Below the pieces are notes generated by a model. That model was not told the origin of the DNA and did not search any database. It was given only the letters and a program-made list of their open reading frames with translations. The translations under genes and the position numbers were made by a program. This document shows, in pieces, positions 19,946 to 28,885 of a stretch of 64,000 nt of DNA (positions within the stretch are counted from its first letter, which is position 1; each line of letters begins with the position of its first letter). The DNA is from Gracilibacillus lacisalsi DSM 19029 (GTDB lineage: Bacteria; Bacillota; Bacilli; Bacillales; Amphibacillaceae). The stretch spans positions 45,403 through 109,402 of the forward strand of contig NZ_KB898673.1 in assembly GCF_000377765.1 (NCBI RefSeq), given 5' to 3'.

Positions 19946-21073
19946 ATGATCATTTTAAACAAAAAGTTTTTCCTTATGATGATCTCCATTTTAACGCTTA
20001 GCTTTTTGCTAGCAGCATGTGGTGGAGGCGACGAAGAAGAAGGAACAGAAGACACAGGTGACGATACAGCTACAGAAGAAACGGACGAAGGCGGAGAAGA
20101 AGCTGCTGGAGATTTTGAAGAAGATAGTTGGCAATTCGTAACAGAAGAACTTCAAGGAGAGGTTCAATACGAATATGCAGCAGAGTTTGCTAACCGTATT
20201 AGTGAAAAAACTGGCGGAGCAATTACTGTAGAACCACTAGAGTATGGTGCACTTGGAAGTGAAGTTGACCAAGCGCAATTATTACAACAAGGTGGAGTTG
20301 AGCTTGCAGTCATGTCACCAGGTTTTACAGGTGGGCAAGTACCAGACGGACAGATTTTCTCACTTCACTATTTCTTCCCATCGGATCAAGAGCAAGTACA
20401 GGAAGTATTAACAAATAGTGAAGCTTTGAACCAGGATTTACGTGCAAAATATGAAGAACACAGTATTTCACCACTTTCATTCTGGACTGAAGGTGCAATG
20501 GCTTGGTCTAGTAATGTTGGTATTGAATCTCCTTCTGATTGGGAAGGGCTCAATATGCGTGTGCAAGAGTCACCATTAATGCGTGAAACATATGATGCAT
20601 ACGGTGCAACAGTACAGTCATTAAGTTGGGGTGAACTGTACCAAGCACTAGACCGTGAAACAGTTGACGCTCAAGAAAATCCGATTTTCTTTATTGAATC
20701 TGCAAGTTTCCATGAAGTACAAGACACTGTCACCATTTCGAACCATAATAATTATGTAGCGATGACTACGGCTAATACGGATTGGTATAACGGTCTTGAT
20801 GACAATGTAAAAGCAGTAGTAGATGAAACTGTAGAAGAAATGCAAGATTGGGTATTTGATGAGCAAAAAGCTCAAAATGAAGCAGGTTTAGAAGCAATTG
20901 AAGCTGATACTGACAACGAAACTAAGATTATCGAACTGACAGAAGATCAGATCGCTGAGTTTAGAGAAGTTGCAGAGCCAGTACATCAATACTATCGTGA
21001 TGAAGTAGAAGGTATTGATCCGGCAATCTTCGATAAACTGCAAGAAGAAATTGCAGAAATAATGGGTGAATAA
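19946..21073 (+). CDS. dctP: TRAP transporter solute-binding lipoprotein (DctP)
   Basis: 375 residues. Lipoprotein signal peptide with lipobox LLAAC at about 21-25, an acidic low-complexity linker (D/E/G/T, about 27-60), then a DctP-fold binding domain. A candidate for the family's substrate-carboxylate Arg lies near GLNMRVQESPLMRETYDAYG. It captures the substrate outside the membrane for DctQM. ATG with AGGGGG upstream. The substrate cannot be named from sequence. Confidence 0.92.
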   Translation: MIILNKKFFLMMISILTLSFLLAACGGGDEEEGTEDTGDDTATEETDEGGEEAAGDFEEDSWQFVTEELQGEVQYEYAAEFANRISEKTGGAITVEPLEYGALGSEVDQAQLLQQGGVELAVMSPGFTGGQVPDGQIFSLHYFFPSDQEQVQEVLTNSEALNQDLRAKYEEHSISPLSFWTEGAMAWSSNVGIESPSDWEGLNMRVQESPLMRETYDAYGATVQSLSWGELYQALDRETVDAQENPIFFIESASFHEVQDTVTISNHNNYVAMTTANTDWYNGLDDNVKAVVDETVEEMQDWVFDEQKAQNEAGLEAIEADTDNETKIIELTEDQIAEFREVAEPVHQYYRDEVEGIDPAIFDKLQEEIAEIMGE

Positions 21074-21082
21074 ACATTCATC

Positions 21083-21116
21083 AAAAAGCCTTAGCGGAAT
21101 GCTAAGGCTTTTTTCT
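21083..21116 (+). terminator. Terminator of the TRAP operon
   Basis: A 13-bp stem AAAAAGCCTTAGC / GCTAAGGCTTTTT with a 5-nt loop is followed by further T. Confidence 0.93.
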
Positions 21117-21179
21117 GTCTAAACCTTAGTATCACAACTTTTTTTAAAAGGTAAGAAAGTATATAATCAGTGCAATGAC

Positions 21180-21545
21180 CGTGTTTAGCGAAGTAGTTAT
21201 TTTGATATATTTTATGTGTGTTTGCCAACGCTCCAACTAATTACTTCGCTTTCCGCGGGCACGGCCTCAACTAACTTTGCAAAGAAAATCACTTTGTAAA
21301 GTGGATTTTCGGCTCGCGCTATTCCCGCAGGAGTCTACGTAATTAGTTTCCAGCTTTGAAGAGGTGTAGCAATTTTTGTCAGAAGTAATAGGTTGACTTT
21401 TATAAAATAGAAAATAGCAAGAATCGTTATCCATAAGTATAAAAGCAGCAATGTTACTTCATGCTAGAGTTGTAGAGCAGACCTTAGCGAAGGCAGCCCA
21501 CTTTCACTCCTGTGGAAATTGTTGGAGTGGTGGTTATGCGATTGA
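21180..21545. repeat. Composite inverted-module repeat, subfamily 2, copy A
   Basis: This gap has no credible gene. The X module is intact (about 21240-21345), with central stem ACTTTGCAAAG / CTTTGTAAAGT (one G-U wobble) and a 7-nt loop at 21274-21302. The Y module is degenerate (about 21490-21530). Flanks GAAGTAGTTATT and AAGTAATAGGTTGAC are shared with the copy at 34505-34850. The stretch 21546-21747 holds nothing further that I recognise. Confidence 0.8.
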
Positions 21546-21747
21546 TATATTTGAAAATGGCTACTAAAACAATCGCAGATCCACTTAACAGTTAGTGATA
21601 AGGACTATACATAAAAAAATATTTTAAATCTGAATTCGCTTTCATTGACTCTGAATGAATTTCACAATATACTTAAATTATCTGCCGTTAAATTTTGCTG
21701 CATAAGCAAAGTTTAATGTAAATCTAAACTGTAAAGGAGAGGGTTAA

Positions 21748-22266
21748 GTGAAGACAAGTATCAGGAAATGTACACTGGAAGATTTGCATTTGTTACAGGA
21801 CATAGGTACAGAAACATATAATGAAACTTACAGTCATCTAAACACACCCGAAAATATTAACGAATATTTAGACCAAGCCTTCAATACAGAACAACTTACG
21901 AAAGAATTATCCAATCCATCCTCAACATTTTTATTCCAATACGTAGACAACATGCTAACAGGTTACTTAAAAGTAAATGAAGGAGAAGCTCAAACATACC
22001 AAATTGGTGATAATGCACTGGAAATCGAACGCATTTACGTGAAAAATACCTTTCATGAGAAAGGATTAGGTAAATTATTACTACAAACAGCAATTGACAT
22101 CGCAAGAGAGCGAGACAAAAGTGAGATCTGGTTAGGCATATGGCGGAAAAACAAAAATGCTATTGATTTTCACGAAAAAATGGGATTTGAAAAGAGAGGA
22201 TCCTACTCGATTTATATAGGAGATGAGGAACAAAATAATTATATTATGGTCAAGCAGTTAAAATAA
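21748..22266 (+). CDS. paiA: GNAT acetyltransferase, PaiA-like
   Basis: 172 residues, single GNAT domain. The acetyl-CoA loop is FHEKGLGKLLL after the beta-4 strand LEIERIYVKN, and the end has FHEKMGFEKRGSYSIYIGDEEQ. The sequence closely resembles Bacillus PaiA, a polyamine N1-acetyltransferase linked to sporulation control. paiB is not adjacent, so the name is a homology call. GTG start with AAAGGAGAGGG upstream. Confidence 0.8.
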   Translation: MKTSIRKCTLEDLHLLQDIGTETYNETYSHLNTPENINEYLDQAFNTEQLTKELSNPSSTFLFQYVDNMLTGYLKVNEGEAQTYQIGDNALEIERIYVKNTFHEKGLGKLLLQTAIDIARERDKSEIWLGIWRKNKNAIDFHEKMGFEKRGSYSIYIGDEEQNNYIMVKQLK

Positions 22267-22314
22267 TGCAGAGTATCTATCATTATAAGTCTTATAATCT
22301 TCTATAAGGTAACA

Positions 22315-22343
22315 GGCTTTCGCCAACTTAATTGGCGAAATGC
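22315..22343. terminator. Hairpin between convergent genes
   Basis: A perfect 9-bp stem TTTCGCCAA / TTGGCGAAA with a 5-nt loop, flanked by GGC/GCC-like bases, lies between paiA and the convergent permease gene. No clear T-run. Confidence 0.55.
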
Positions 22344-22377
22344 CATGGTATCTTATACTATCATCAATTCTTCACGC

Positions 22378-23484
22378 TTAAAACAAATCTGGATCCTCTT
22401 CTGGTTGTTTTTTCTTCCACTCACGATAGAAATGCGCAATGATCGTTTTGACAACTGCATAAGCAGGAATGATAAACAATAATCCTAAAAATCCTGCAAT
22501 TCCTCCTGCTGCTAGAATCAAGGTAATAACCGTTAACGGATGAATGGATAGCGCTCTTCCCATTACATTTGGTGAGATAAGGTTACTTTCAATCTGTTGT
22601 GCGACTATCATCACGATTGCAGCCCAAAAAGCCATGATCGGTTCTTGAAAGAACCCAACGATAATGGCAGGAATTGCTGATAAAAACGGACCTAAGAATG
22701 GAATGAAGTTCATTAATAATCCGAACAACGCTAAGGACAAGGAGTAATCGAGACCAATGATCAAATAACCAATATAAAGCATAGCACCGACACAAACACT
22801 GACGATAAACTGCCCTTGGATGAAGGATGCCAATGTATGATTAATGTTTGTAGTTAAAGTTTTAAAGCTTTGTGCCTTTTTAGGGCTAAGAAATTTTGAA
22901 ACAAAAGGTACAAATTTATATCCATCCTTTAACATGAAGAAAAGGAAGAATGGAATTAAGAAAAAGGCAAAAACAAAGCTGAAAATTTGGCCGATAACTC
23001 CGATAATACTGGACGTAATGGTTTCTGCATATTGGTCTAAGTTATCCATTACATTTTGGATCGCATTTTCAAATTGCGGTGGTATAATGTTTTGATTTTC
23101 CTGCCACATTTTAAACAGTCTCTCTGCGTTTTCTACCATTTTTGGAATGCTATCAACAAAGTTTGAAAATTGTCTTTGTACAATAGGAGCAACGAAGTTA
23201 ATAATAATCGTAATCACTAAGACGATGATGAGAAATACGATAAACGTACCGGCAATACGCGGTACTTTCTTTTTTTCTAACCAATTAACAATAGGATTTG
23301 TAATATAAAAGATAATCCCAGCTCCTATGATAGGAACCGCAATGGCAGTCAGATAAGCACCAACAGGTTCAAATATAAACTTAGTTAAAGAGAGGAGATA
23401 GATTAGCGTAAAAATAAGTATGCATGTTACGAGAATCCGTATGCTCTTTTTTTCAAACAAAAGTGCCACAACCTTTTCTGTCAT
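22378..23484 (-). CDS. AI-2E family (PerM/YdbI-type) permease
   Basis: 368 residues with about eight transmembrane segments and the central conserved region of the AI-2E family (FFLIPFFLFFMLKDGYKF; FIPFLGPFLSAIPAIIVG). Family members export varied small molecules or ions and the name AI-2E does not prove autoinducer transport. It is monocistronic, divergent from pgcA, with weak SD AGGA. Confidence 0.85.
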   Translation of the reverse strand: MTEKVVALLFEKKSIRILVTCILIFTLIYLLSLTKFIFEPVGAYLTAIAVPIIGAGIIFYITNPIVNWLEKKKVPRIAGTFIVFLIIVLVITIIINFVAPIVQRQFSNFVDSIPKMVENAERLFKMWQENQNIIPPQFENAIQNVMDNLDQYAETITSSIIGVIGQIFSFVFAFFLIPFFLFFMLKDGYKFVPFVSKFLSPKKAQSFKTLTTNINHTLASFIQGQFIVSVCVGAMLYIGYLIIGLDYSLSLALFGLLMNFIPFLGPFLSAIPAIIVGFFQEPIMAFWAAIVMIVAQQIESNLISPNVMGRALSIHPLTVITLILAAGGIAGFLGLLFIIPAYAVVKTIIAHFYREWKKKQPEEDPDLF

Positions 23485-23631
23485 TATTCGTTAATCCTAT
23501 TCTATCATATAAATGAAAAAAATGGTTTTTGGAACACAAGTCTCTTCCAAATAGTGTGAGATTACAATAGAAACAATAGAAAGTCTATGCTAGTATAAGA
23601 ATATATAATGTAGGACTAAGGGGGAAATCAC

Positions 23632-25350
23632 ATGTCATGGCAAGATACATTAAAAAGATGGACAACTCATGTAACGCTAGATGAAGATTTACAAGAACAA
23701 CTAAAACAACTATCCCAAAATGAGAAGGAGTTAGAAGATTCCTTTTACAAGAATTTAACTTTTGGTACAGGTGGAATGCGAGGGATGCTGGGGCCTGGAA
23801 CCAATCGAATGAATATTTATACCGTTCGTAAAGCGGTGGAAGGATTAGCAAATTACATAACGAAAAATGTAGATAATGCACATAACAGAGGAGTTGTGAT
23901 TGCGTATGATTCCCGCTATATGTCACAAGAATTTGCCGTTGAAGTGGCAAAGGTATTAGGTGCACATGATATTAAAGCGTATGTATTTGAATCACTACGC
24001 CCAACACCATTACTATCATTTGCGGTGCGCTATTTAAAGACAGCTGCTGGTATTATGATTACCGCGAGTCATAATCCTCCTGAGTATAATGGTTTTAAAG
24101 TGTATAACGAGGATGGCGGACAAGTACCATTACAAGAAGCTGCTGCGATCATAGAAGAGGTAAATAAAGTAGAAGATGAATTAAATGTTACCGTCAAAAG
24201 CAAAGAAGAAGTCGAAACTGCTGGTCTATTGGAGTGGGTTGGCGAAACGGTAGATAATGCCTATCTTAGCGAGCTCAAAACCATTCAAAAGCAAGCAGAA
24301 GAAAATAATGTGAATATAGTCTTTACACCATTGCACGGGACGGCACATGACCTCGTATTAAAAGGGTTAGCTCAAATAGGTTATGATCAAGTACATGTCG
24401 TAGAAGAACAAGCAAAGCCTGATCCGGAATTCTCGACAGTACAGTCGCCAAATCCTGAAGAGCATCAAGCATTTGAATTGGCAATCAAGCAAGGGAAAGA
24501 AATCGATGCGGATATTCTAATTGGTACAGACCCAGATGCTGACCGTTTAGGTGTTGCTGTAAAGAATAGCAGTGGGTCCTACCAAGTCTTAACAGGTAAT
24601 CAGCTTGGGTCACTATTATTAGATTACACATTATCTCATGTAAGTGAGAAGGAACTTGAACATGGACAAGTAATTAAAACGATTGTAACCTCAGAGTTAG
24701 GAAGAGCAATCGCTTCCTATTATGGTGTTAATACGCTCGACACGTTAACAGGATTTAAATTTATCGGTGAGAAAATCAAGCAATTTGAATCAGATCAAAG
24801 ACATTTCCTTTTCGGTTATGAAGAAAGTTATGGCTACTTAATTGGTGATTTCGTTCGTGATAAAGATGCGGTACAAGCAGCAGTAGCAGCATGTGAAATG
24901 GCGAATTATTGGAAAGCGAAAGGCAAAACATTATTAGAAGCATTAGACACATTGTACGAACGTCACGGTTATTACTTAGAAGGACAGAAGTCTTTAACCT
25001 TAAAAGGTAAAGATGGTGCGGAGCAAATTGCCTCCATTATGGAAGATATTCGTGAAAATCCATTTACACAATTAGGTGGATTACAAGTAATGGCTATTGA
25101 AGATTATCAAAGCAGCAAGCGTCAGTTACCAGTAGATGCGACCGAGGAAGACATTACTTTACCAAAAGAAAACGTGATGAAATTTTTACTGGAAAATGAT
25201 GCATGGGTATGCTTCCGTCCTTCTGGTACAGAACCTAAAATTAAGAGCTATTTCGGTGTTAAAACAGATAACGCAGAGAAGAGCGAATCGCTATTGCAAA
25301 CAATCCAAGCAGAAGTAGAGGAAAGAATAAATAAGATTATTAATGTATAA
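23632..25350 (+). CDS. pgcA: Alpha-phosphoglucomutase PgcA
   Basis: 572 residues, full-length alpha-D-phosphohexomutase. N-terminal FGTGGMRGMLGPGTNRMN, active-site serine loop ITASHNPPEYNGFKVY, metal loop GTDPDADRLG, sugar-binding GYEESYGYL, and the C-terminal phosphate-binding FRPSGTEPKIKSYF. It interconverts glucose-6-P and glucose-1-P, feeding UDP-glucose for glycolipid and teichoic-acid synthesis. SD AGGGGG before the ATG. Confidence 0.94.
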   Translation: MSWQDTLKRWTTHVTLDEDLQEQLKQLSQNEKELEDSFYKNLTFGTGGMRGMLGPGTNRMNIYTVRKAVEGLANYITKNVDNAHNRGVVIAYDSRYMSQEFAVEVAKVLGAHDIKAYVFESLRPTPLLSFAVRYLKTAAGIMITASHNPPEYNGFKVYNEDGGQVPLQEAAAIIEEVNKVEDELNVTVKSKEEVETAGLLEWVGETVDNAYLSELKTIQKQAEENNVNIVFTPLHGTAHDLVLKGLAQIGYDQVHVVEEQAKPDPEFSTVQSPNPEEHQAFELAIKQGKEIDADILIGTDPDADRLGVAVKNSSGSYQVLTGNQLGSLLLDYTLSHVSEKELEHGQVIKTIVTSELGRAIASYYGVNTLDTLTGFKFIGEKIKQFESDQRHFLFGYEESYGYLIGDFVRDKDAVQAAVAACEMANYWKAKGKTLLEALDTLYERHGYYLEGQKSLTLKGKDGAEQIASIMEDIRENPFTQLGGLQVMAIEDYQSSKRQLPVDATEEDITLPKENVMKFLLENDAWVCFRPSGTEPKIKSYFGVKTDNAEKSESLLQTIQAEVEERINKIINV

Positions 25351-25417
25351 TGAATCGGAAAAAGAAGAACCTAATGCTATCACTGCGATGGTATAGATTC
25401 TTTTTGATAGGTAGAGA

Positions 25418-25446
25418 TTGACAGAAAGTAAAAAAAGACTTATAGT
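25418..25446 (+). promoter_or_regulatory. Sigma-A promoter of the Mn2+ riboswitch leader
   Basis: Consensus -35 TTGACA and -10 TATAGT with a 17-nt spacer lie directly upstream of the aptamer. Confidence 0.85.
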
Positions 25447-25457
25447 AATAACATACA

Positions 25458-25568
25458 TAAAGGGGAGTAGCTATTACAATAAATGTCGTCATTTCGAGAA
25501 TTATCTCCGGCATTATTGGCAACTCAGGCGTTGTTGGCGAGACCTTTACCACCAGTGGTAAAGGTCTC
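25458..25568 (+). promoter_or_regulatory. yybP-ykoY (Mn2+) riboswitch
   Basis: The family signature is present: AAAGGGGAGTAGCT at the 5' side, the ATTTCGAG strand of the Mn2+ site, CCGGCATTATTGGC, then ACTCAGGCG and GGCGAGACCTTTACC closing P1. Mn2+ binding prevents terminator formation and turns the downstream TerC exporter on. Confidence 0.93.
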
Positions 25569-25576
25569 GTTTTTTT
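25538..25576 (+). terminator. Riboswitch terminator 1
   Basis: The long stem CGAGACCTTTACCA / TGGTAAAGGTCTCG with TTTTTTT shares its 5' strand with the aptamer P1, the standard yybP-ykoY expression platform. Confidence 0.92.
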
Positions 25577-25580
25577 GTGT

Positions 25581-25614
25581 GATCTTTACCAACTGGTGAA
25601 GATCATATTTTTTT
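25581..25614 (+). terminator. Second tandem terminator hairpin
   Basis: A second stem GATCTTTACCA / TGGTGAAGATC, similar in sequence to terminator 1, is followed by ATATTTTTTT before the SD AAAGGAG. It does not share bases with the aptamer. Confidence 0.75.
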
Positions 25615-25631
25615 AAAGGAGATGGAGTAGT

Positions 25632-26408
25632 TTGGAATTATTATTAGAGTACGGATGGGTTTTATTAGTTTTAATTGGTTTAGAAGGGATCTTAGCAGCA
25701 GATAATGCGCTTGTTTTAGCGATTATGGTTAAGCATTTGCCTGAAGAACAACGAAAAAAAGCATTGTTTTATGGTTTGGCTGGTGCTTTTATCTTAAGAT
25801 TCGGTTCCTTATTTATTATTTCGTTCCTTGTTGATGTCTGGCAAGTACAGGCAATTGGAGCTGCTTATTTATTATTTATCTCGATTAAGCACTTATACGA
25901 CACATATCGTAAGAAGAATAAAGGAGAAACGGGTGCAGAAGAACAGGCAGAAGAGGCAGTGGAAAAAGGCGGAACTGGCTTCTGGATGACCGTCTTAAAA
26001 GTTGAGCTTGCCGATTTAGCATTTGCAGTGGACTCGATTTTAGCAGCTGTTGCATTAGCCGTTGCTTTACCAGCAACAGGTTTAGGTACAATTGGAAGCC
26101 TTGATACAGGGCAATTCCTTGTTGTACTAGCAGGTGGGATGATCGGACTAATCATTATGCGTTTTGCTGCGAATGTATTTGTTAAATTATTACAGGACCG
26201 TCCTGGATTGGAAGTGGCAGCATTTGTTATTGTCGGATGGGTTGGTATTAAATTAGTAGTAAGTGTATTAGCGCATGAAGATGTTCATTTATTATCACAT
26301 GATTTTGCACATTCCTTACCTTGGAAATTAACGTTCTACCTTGTCCTTGTTGCTATCGCAGTAGCTGGTTGGTTTCTATCTAGTAAAAAAGGAGAAGCTG
26401 AAGCGTAA
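25632..26408 (+). CDS. TerC-family Mn2+ exporter
   Basis: 258 residues with seven or more transmembrane segments. TerC family motifs with membrane acidic residues are present: GLEGILAADNALVLAIM in TM1 and KVELADLAFAVDSILAAVAL mid-protein. TerC proteins such as YkoY export Mn2+. Control by a Mn2+ riboswitch supports that role here. The start is a TTG preceded by AAAGGAGATGGAG. A charged cytoplasmic loop (about 95-115, K/E-rich) separates the two halves. Confidence 0.9.
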   Translation: MELLLEYGWVLLVLIGLEGILAADNALVLAIMVKHLPEEQRKKALFYGLAGAFILRFGSLFIISFLVDVWQVQAIGAAYLLFISIKHLYDTYRKKNKGETGAEEQAEEAVEKGGTGFWMTVLKVELADLAFAVDSILAAVALAVALPATGLGTIGSLDTGQFLVVLAGGMIGLIIMRFAANVFVKLLQDRPGLEVAAFVIVGWVGIKLVVSVLAHEDVHLLSHDFAHSLPWKLTFYLVLVAIAVAGWFLSSKKGEAEA

Positions 26409-26470
26409 ACAAATCATTTTATCACCAAGTCAACCATCGCTATAATGGTGGAAGAGAAAGGATGAATAAA

Positions 26471-26920
26471 ATGGCATTACACCAATTTACGTTAAAGGCC
26501 ACGTGGCCTGGTGGCAGAAACGAAGTAGGACATATTGAATCAGGTAATTTAAACACTAAGATTTCCATTCCGCCTGAAATGGATGGTCCAGGTGTTGGTA
26601 CGAATCCAGATGAAATGTTATTAGGTGCTGCTGCTACTTGTTATTTAATTACGATGGCCGCAATGATTGAACGAGCGCATTTGCCTCTTGAACACATAGA
26701 GTTAAGCTCTGTAGGTGATGTGGATGTCACCAATGGAGTATTTACTTATCAACGAATCACTCATCGTCCTGTTGTCGTATTAAATAAAGAGGCAACGGCC
26801 GATCATTTGCAAAAACTAAAAAATATCGTGAAACAAGCAGAGTCATCCTGTATGATCTCTCGAGCAATTAAAGGAAACGTCGAACTAGTGTTAGAAGAAG
26901 ACCTTTCAATTGCAAGCTAA
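26471..26920 (+). CDS. OsmC/Ohr-family peroxidase-like protein
   Basis: 149 residues, single OsmC domain. The two redox cysteines of the family are present: Cys57 in GAAATCYLI and Cys127 in AESSCMISRA. Members reduce organic hydroperoxides with lipoyl or thiol donors. The ATG is chosen with AAAGG 9 nt upstream; an ATG 9 nt earlier sits directly against the SD. It has its own terminator. Confidence 0.88.
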   Translation: MALHQFTLKATWPGGRNEVGHIESGNLNTKISIPPEMDGPGVGTNPDEMLLGAAATCYLITMAAMIERAHLPLEHIELSSVGDVDVTNGVFTYQRITHRPVVVLNKEATADHLQKLKNIVKQAESSCMISRAIKGNVELVLEEDLSIAS

Positions 26921-26951
26921 CTTGTACTCCTCGTGAGTGCAAGTTTTTTTG
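26919..26951 (+). terminator. Terminator of the osmC-like gene
   Basis: Stem ACTTGTACTC / GAGTGCAAGT (one mismatch) followed by seven T. Confidence 0.85.
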
Positions 26952-26954
26952 TAA

Positions 26955-27325
26955 TATAGGAAAGTGTATAATCCGCGGTATCAACGCATCTGTAAGCAGA
27001 GTAGCCATTTTGAAATAGCTTGTACAGGAAACCATCGCTGCGGCTGTCCATTTCCCTTTCCACGGGATTTTCGCCTAAGCTAACTTCTCGAGCTTTCTTA
27101 ACCTGTGTAATAAAAAATGGATGTCAGCGAGTACATTCATTGTAGAGCATTAATTAGCGTAGGCGTCCACTTCGACTCCTGTGGGATCAGCGTGATCTGA
27201 AGATCCACTTTTGTAAAGCGATCTTCTTTACAAAAGTTAGCTGAAGACACGCCCCACGGAAAGCGAAGTGGGCAAGCCGTAGCGGTTGTTACGCCCAATA
27301 TCCATCTCAAAATAAACGTTGATAC
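26955..27325. repeat. Composite inverted-module repeat, subfamily 3, copy A (internally deleted)
   Basis: It closely matches 54605-55070, but the right half of the X module and the spacer are missing: sequence runs from GCCTAAGCTAACTT directly to CTCGAGCTTTC. The Y module (about 27155-27275) is intact, with ACTTTTGTAAAG / CTTTACAAAAGT and a 7-nt loop at 27207-27237. No gene is credible in this gap. Confidence 0.83.
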
Positions 27326-27343
27326 AAGCACAAAACATAAGTT

Positions 27344-27372
27344 TTGACATAATACATAATTAACTGTATGAT
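27344..27372 (+). promoter_or_regulatory. Sigma-A promoter of tcyP
   Basis: -35 TTGACA and -10 TATGAT with a 17-nt spacer, about 44 nt before the tcyP ATG. It directly follows the repeat element. TcyP is CymR-controlled in B. subtilis, but I could not identify a CymR box with confidence. Confidence 0.82.
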
Positions 27373-27415
27373 ATTCCAAGTATTTATATCAGATTAATTA
27401 GAAGGAGGAAAAAAG

Positions 27416-28810
27416 ATGAACACAGTCTTCATAATTATCAATATTGCCATTATGCTATTATTCATTGGTATTTTAATAGGTATGCAGCGAAAATATGTAT
27501 CGTTCAGTAAACGAGTTTTCGCAGGTTTAGGTCTAGGTATTCTTCTAGGTGCCTTTTTACAGATTGCTTATTCAGCAGATTCTGAAGTCGTTACGGCTAC
27601 GACAGATTGGTATAACATTGTAGGTCGCGGCTATGTTCGCCTATTAATGATGATCGTTATACCATTAGTAATGGTTTCTATTATTCAATCTATCATTAAT
27701 TTAGAGAAATCATCAGAATTAGGAAAAATGTCAGCATGGATTATTGGTATTCTTGTTTCTACCGCTATGGTTGCTGCAGTAGTTGGTGTAACTAGTTCTT
27801 CTATCTTTAATTTAAATGCAGACCAAATAGAAATGGGGCAAGCTGAGCAAGAGCGAGCGGAGTCACTAGAAGAAACACTAGGATCAGTTGAAGGGATGAC
27901 AACACCTCAAAAAATTCTAGAATTTATTCCATCTAATATTTTCTTAGATATGACAGGAGAACGTGCAACATCTGTTATTGCTGTTGTTATTTTCTCGATT
28001 CTAGTTGGGGTTGCCGTATTAGGTGTAAGAAGAAAACAACCGGAACAAGCAGAGAAATTTGTAGATATCGTCAACACTTTCTACACTGTAATCATGCGTA
28101 TTGTAACCATCATTTTACGCTTAGCACCATTTGGTATTTTAGGATTAATGGCAAATACGGTAGCACAAACAAATGTAGCAGGTATTATTGAGCTCGGTAA
28201 ATTTGTTGGTGCGTCTTATGTTGCGTTGATTATCATGTTTATCATTCACATGATTCTCTTAGCTTTGTTTGGATTGAATCCATTGACTTACACACGAAAA
28301 GTATTACCAGTATTAAGCTTTGCCTTCACATCTAGGTCAAGTGCAGGTACTATTCCGTTAACGATTCAGGTACAGAAGGAAAGTCTAGGTGTCCATAGTG
28401 GTACAGCGAATATGGCAGCATCATTTGGGGCAACGATTGGTCAAAATGGTTGTGCGGGTATCTACCCTGCGATGTTAGCGGTAATGATCGCACCAACGCA
28501 AGGTATTGATCCATTATCACCAGGTTTCTTATTGCCATTGATTTTAATCATTGGTATTAGTTCCTTCGGTGTTGCCGGTGTTGGTGGTGGAGCAACATTT
28601 GCTGCATTAATTGTGTTATCATCGATGAACTTACCAGTAGCATTAGCAGGTTTACTTATCACTGTAGAACCACTGATCGATATGGGGCGTACAGCGTTAA
28701 ACGTTAATGACTCGATTTTATCTGGCACACTAACATCTAAAATAATGAAAAAACTAAACATTAAAAAATATAATGATAAAGAAGCAATCAATAAAGACAT
28801 CGCAGTATAG
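27416..28810 (+). CDS. tcyP: L-cystine symporter TcyP
   Basis: 464 residues, same length as Bacillus TcyP, of the dicarboxylate/amino acid:cation symporter family. About eight transmembrane segments plus the re-entrant loops: the serine-rich SFAFTSRSSAGTIPLT (HP1) and the VGGGATFAALIVLSSMNLP region (HP2). It imports L-cystine, a sulfur source, which fits with metY in the same window. SD AGAAGGAGG before the ATG. Confidence 0.92.
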   Translation: MNTVFIIINIAIMLLFIGILIGMQRKYVSFSKRVFAGLGLGILLGAFLQIAYSADSEVVTATTDWYNIVGRGYVRLLMMIVIPLVMVSIIQSIINLEKSSELGKMSAWIIGILVSTAMVAAVVGVTSSSIFNLNADQIEMGQAEQERAESLEETLGSVEGMTTPQKILEFIPSNIFLDMTGERATSVIAVVIFSILVGVAVLGVRRKQPEQAEKFVDIVNTFYTVIMRIVTIILRLAPFGILGLMANTVAQTNVAGIIELGKFVGASYVALIIMFIIHMILLALFGLNPLTYTRKVLPVLSFAFTSRSSAGTIPLTIQVQKESLGVHSGTANMAASFGATIGQNGCAGIYPAMLAVMIAPTQGIDPLSPGFLLPLILIIGISSFGVAGVGGGATFAALIVLSSMNLPVALAGLLITVEPLIDMGRTALNVNDSILSGTLTSKIMKKLNIKKYNDKEAINKDIAV

Positions 28811-28816
28811 TTATCT

Positions 28817-28851
28817 TAAAACCCCTCTTACAAGCCGTAAGAGGGGTTTTG
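28817..28851. terminator. Terminator after tcyP
   Basis: Perfect 14-bp stem AAAACCCCTCTTAC / GTAAGAGGGGTTTT with a 5-nt loop. The A/T flanks let it act on both strands for the convergent RND gene. Confidence 0.92.
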
Positions 28852-28885
28852 TCATGTATGATGATCAAGCATATCAACTGCTTTA

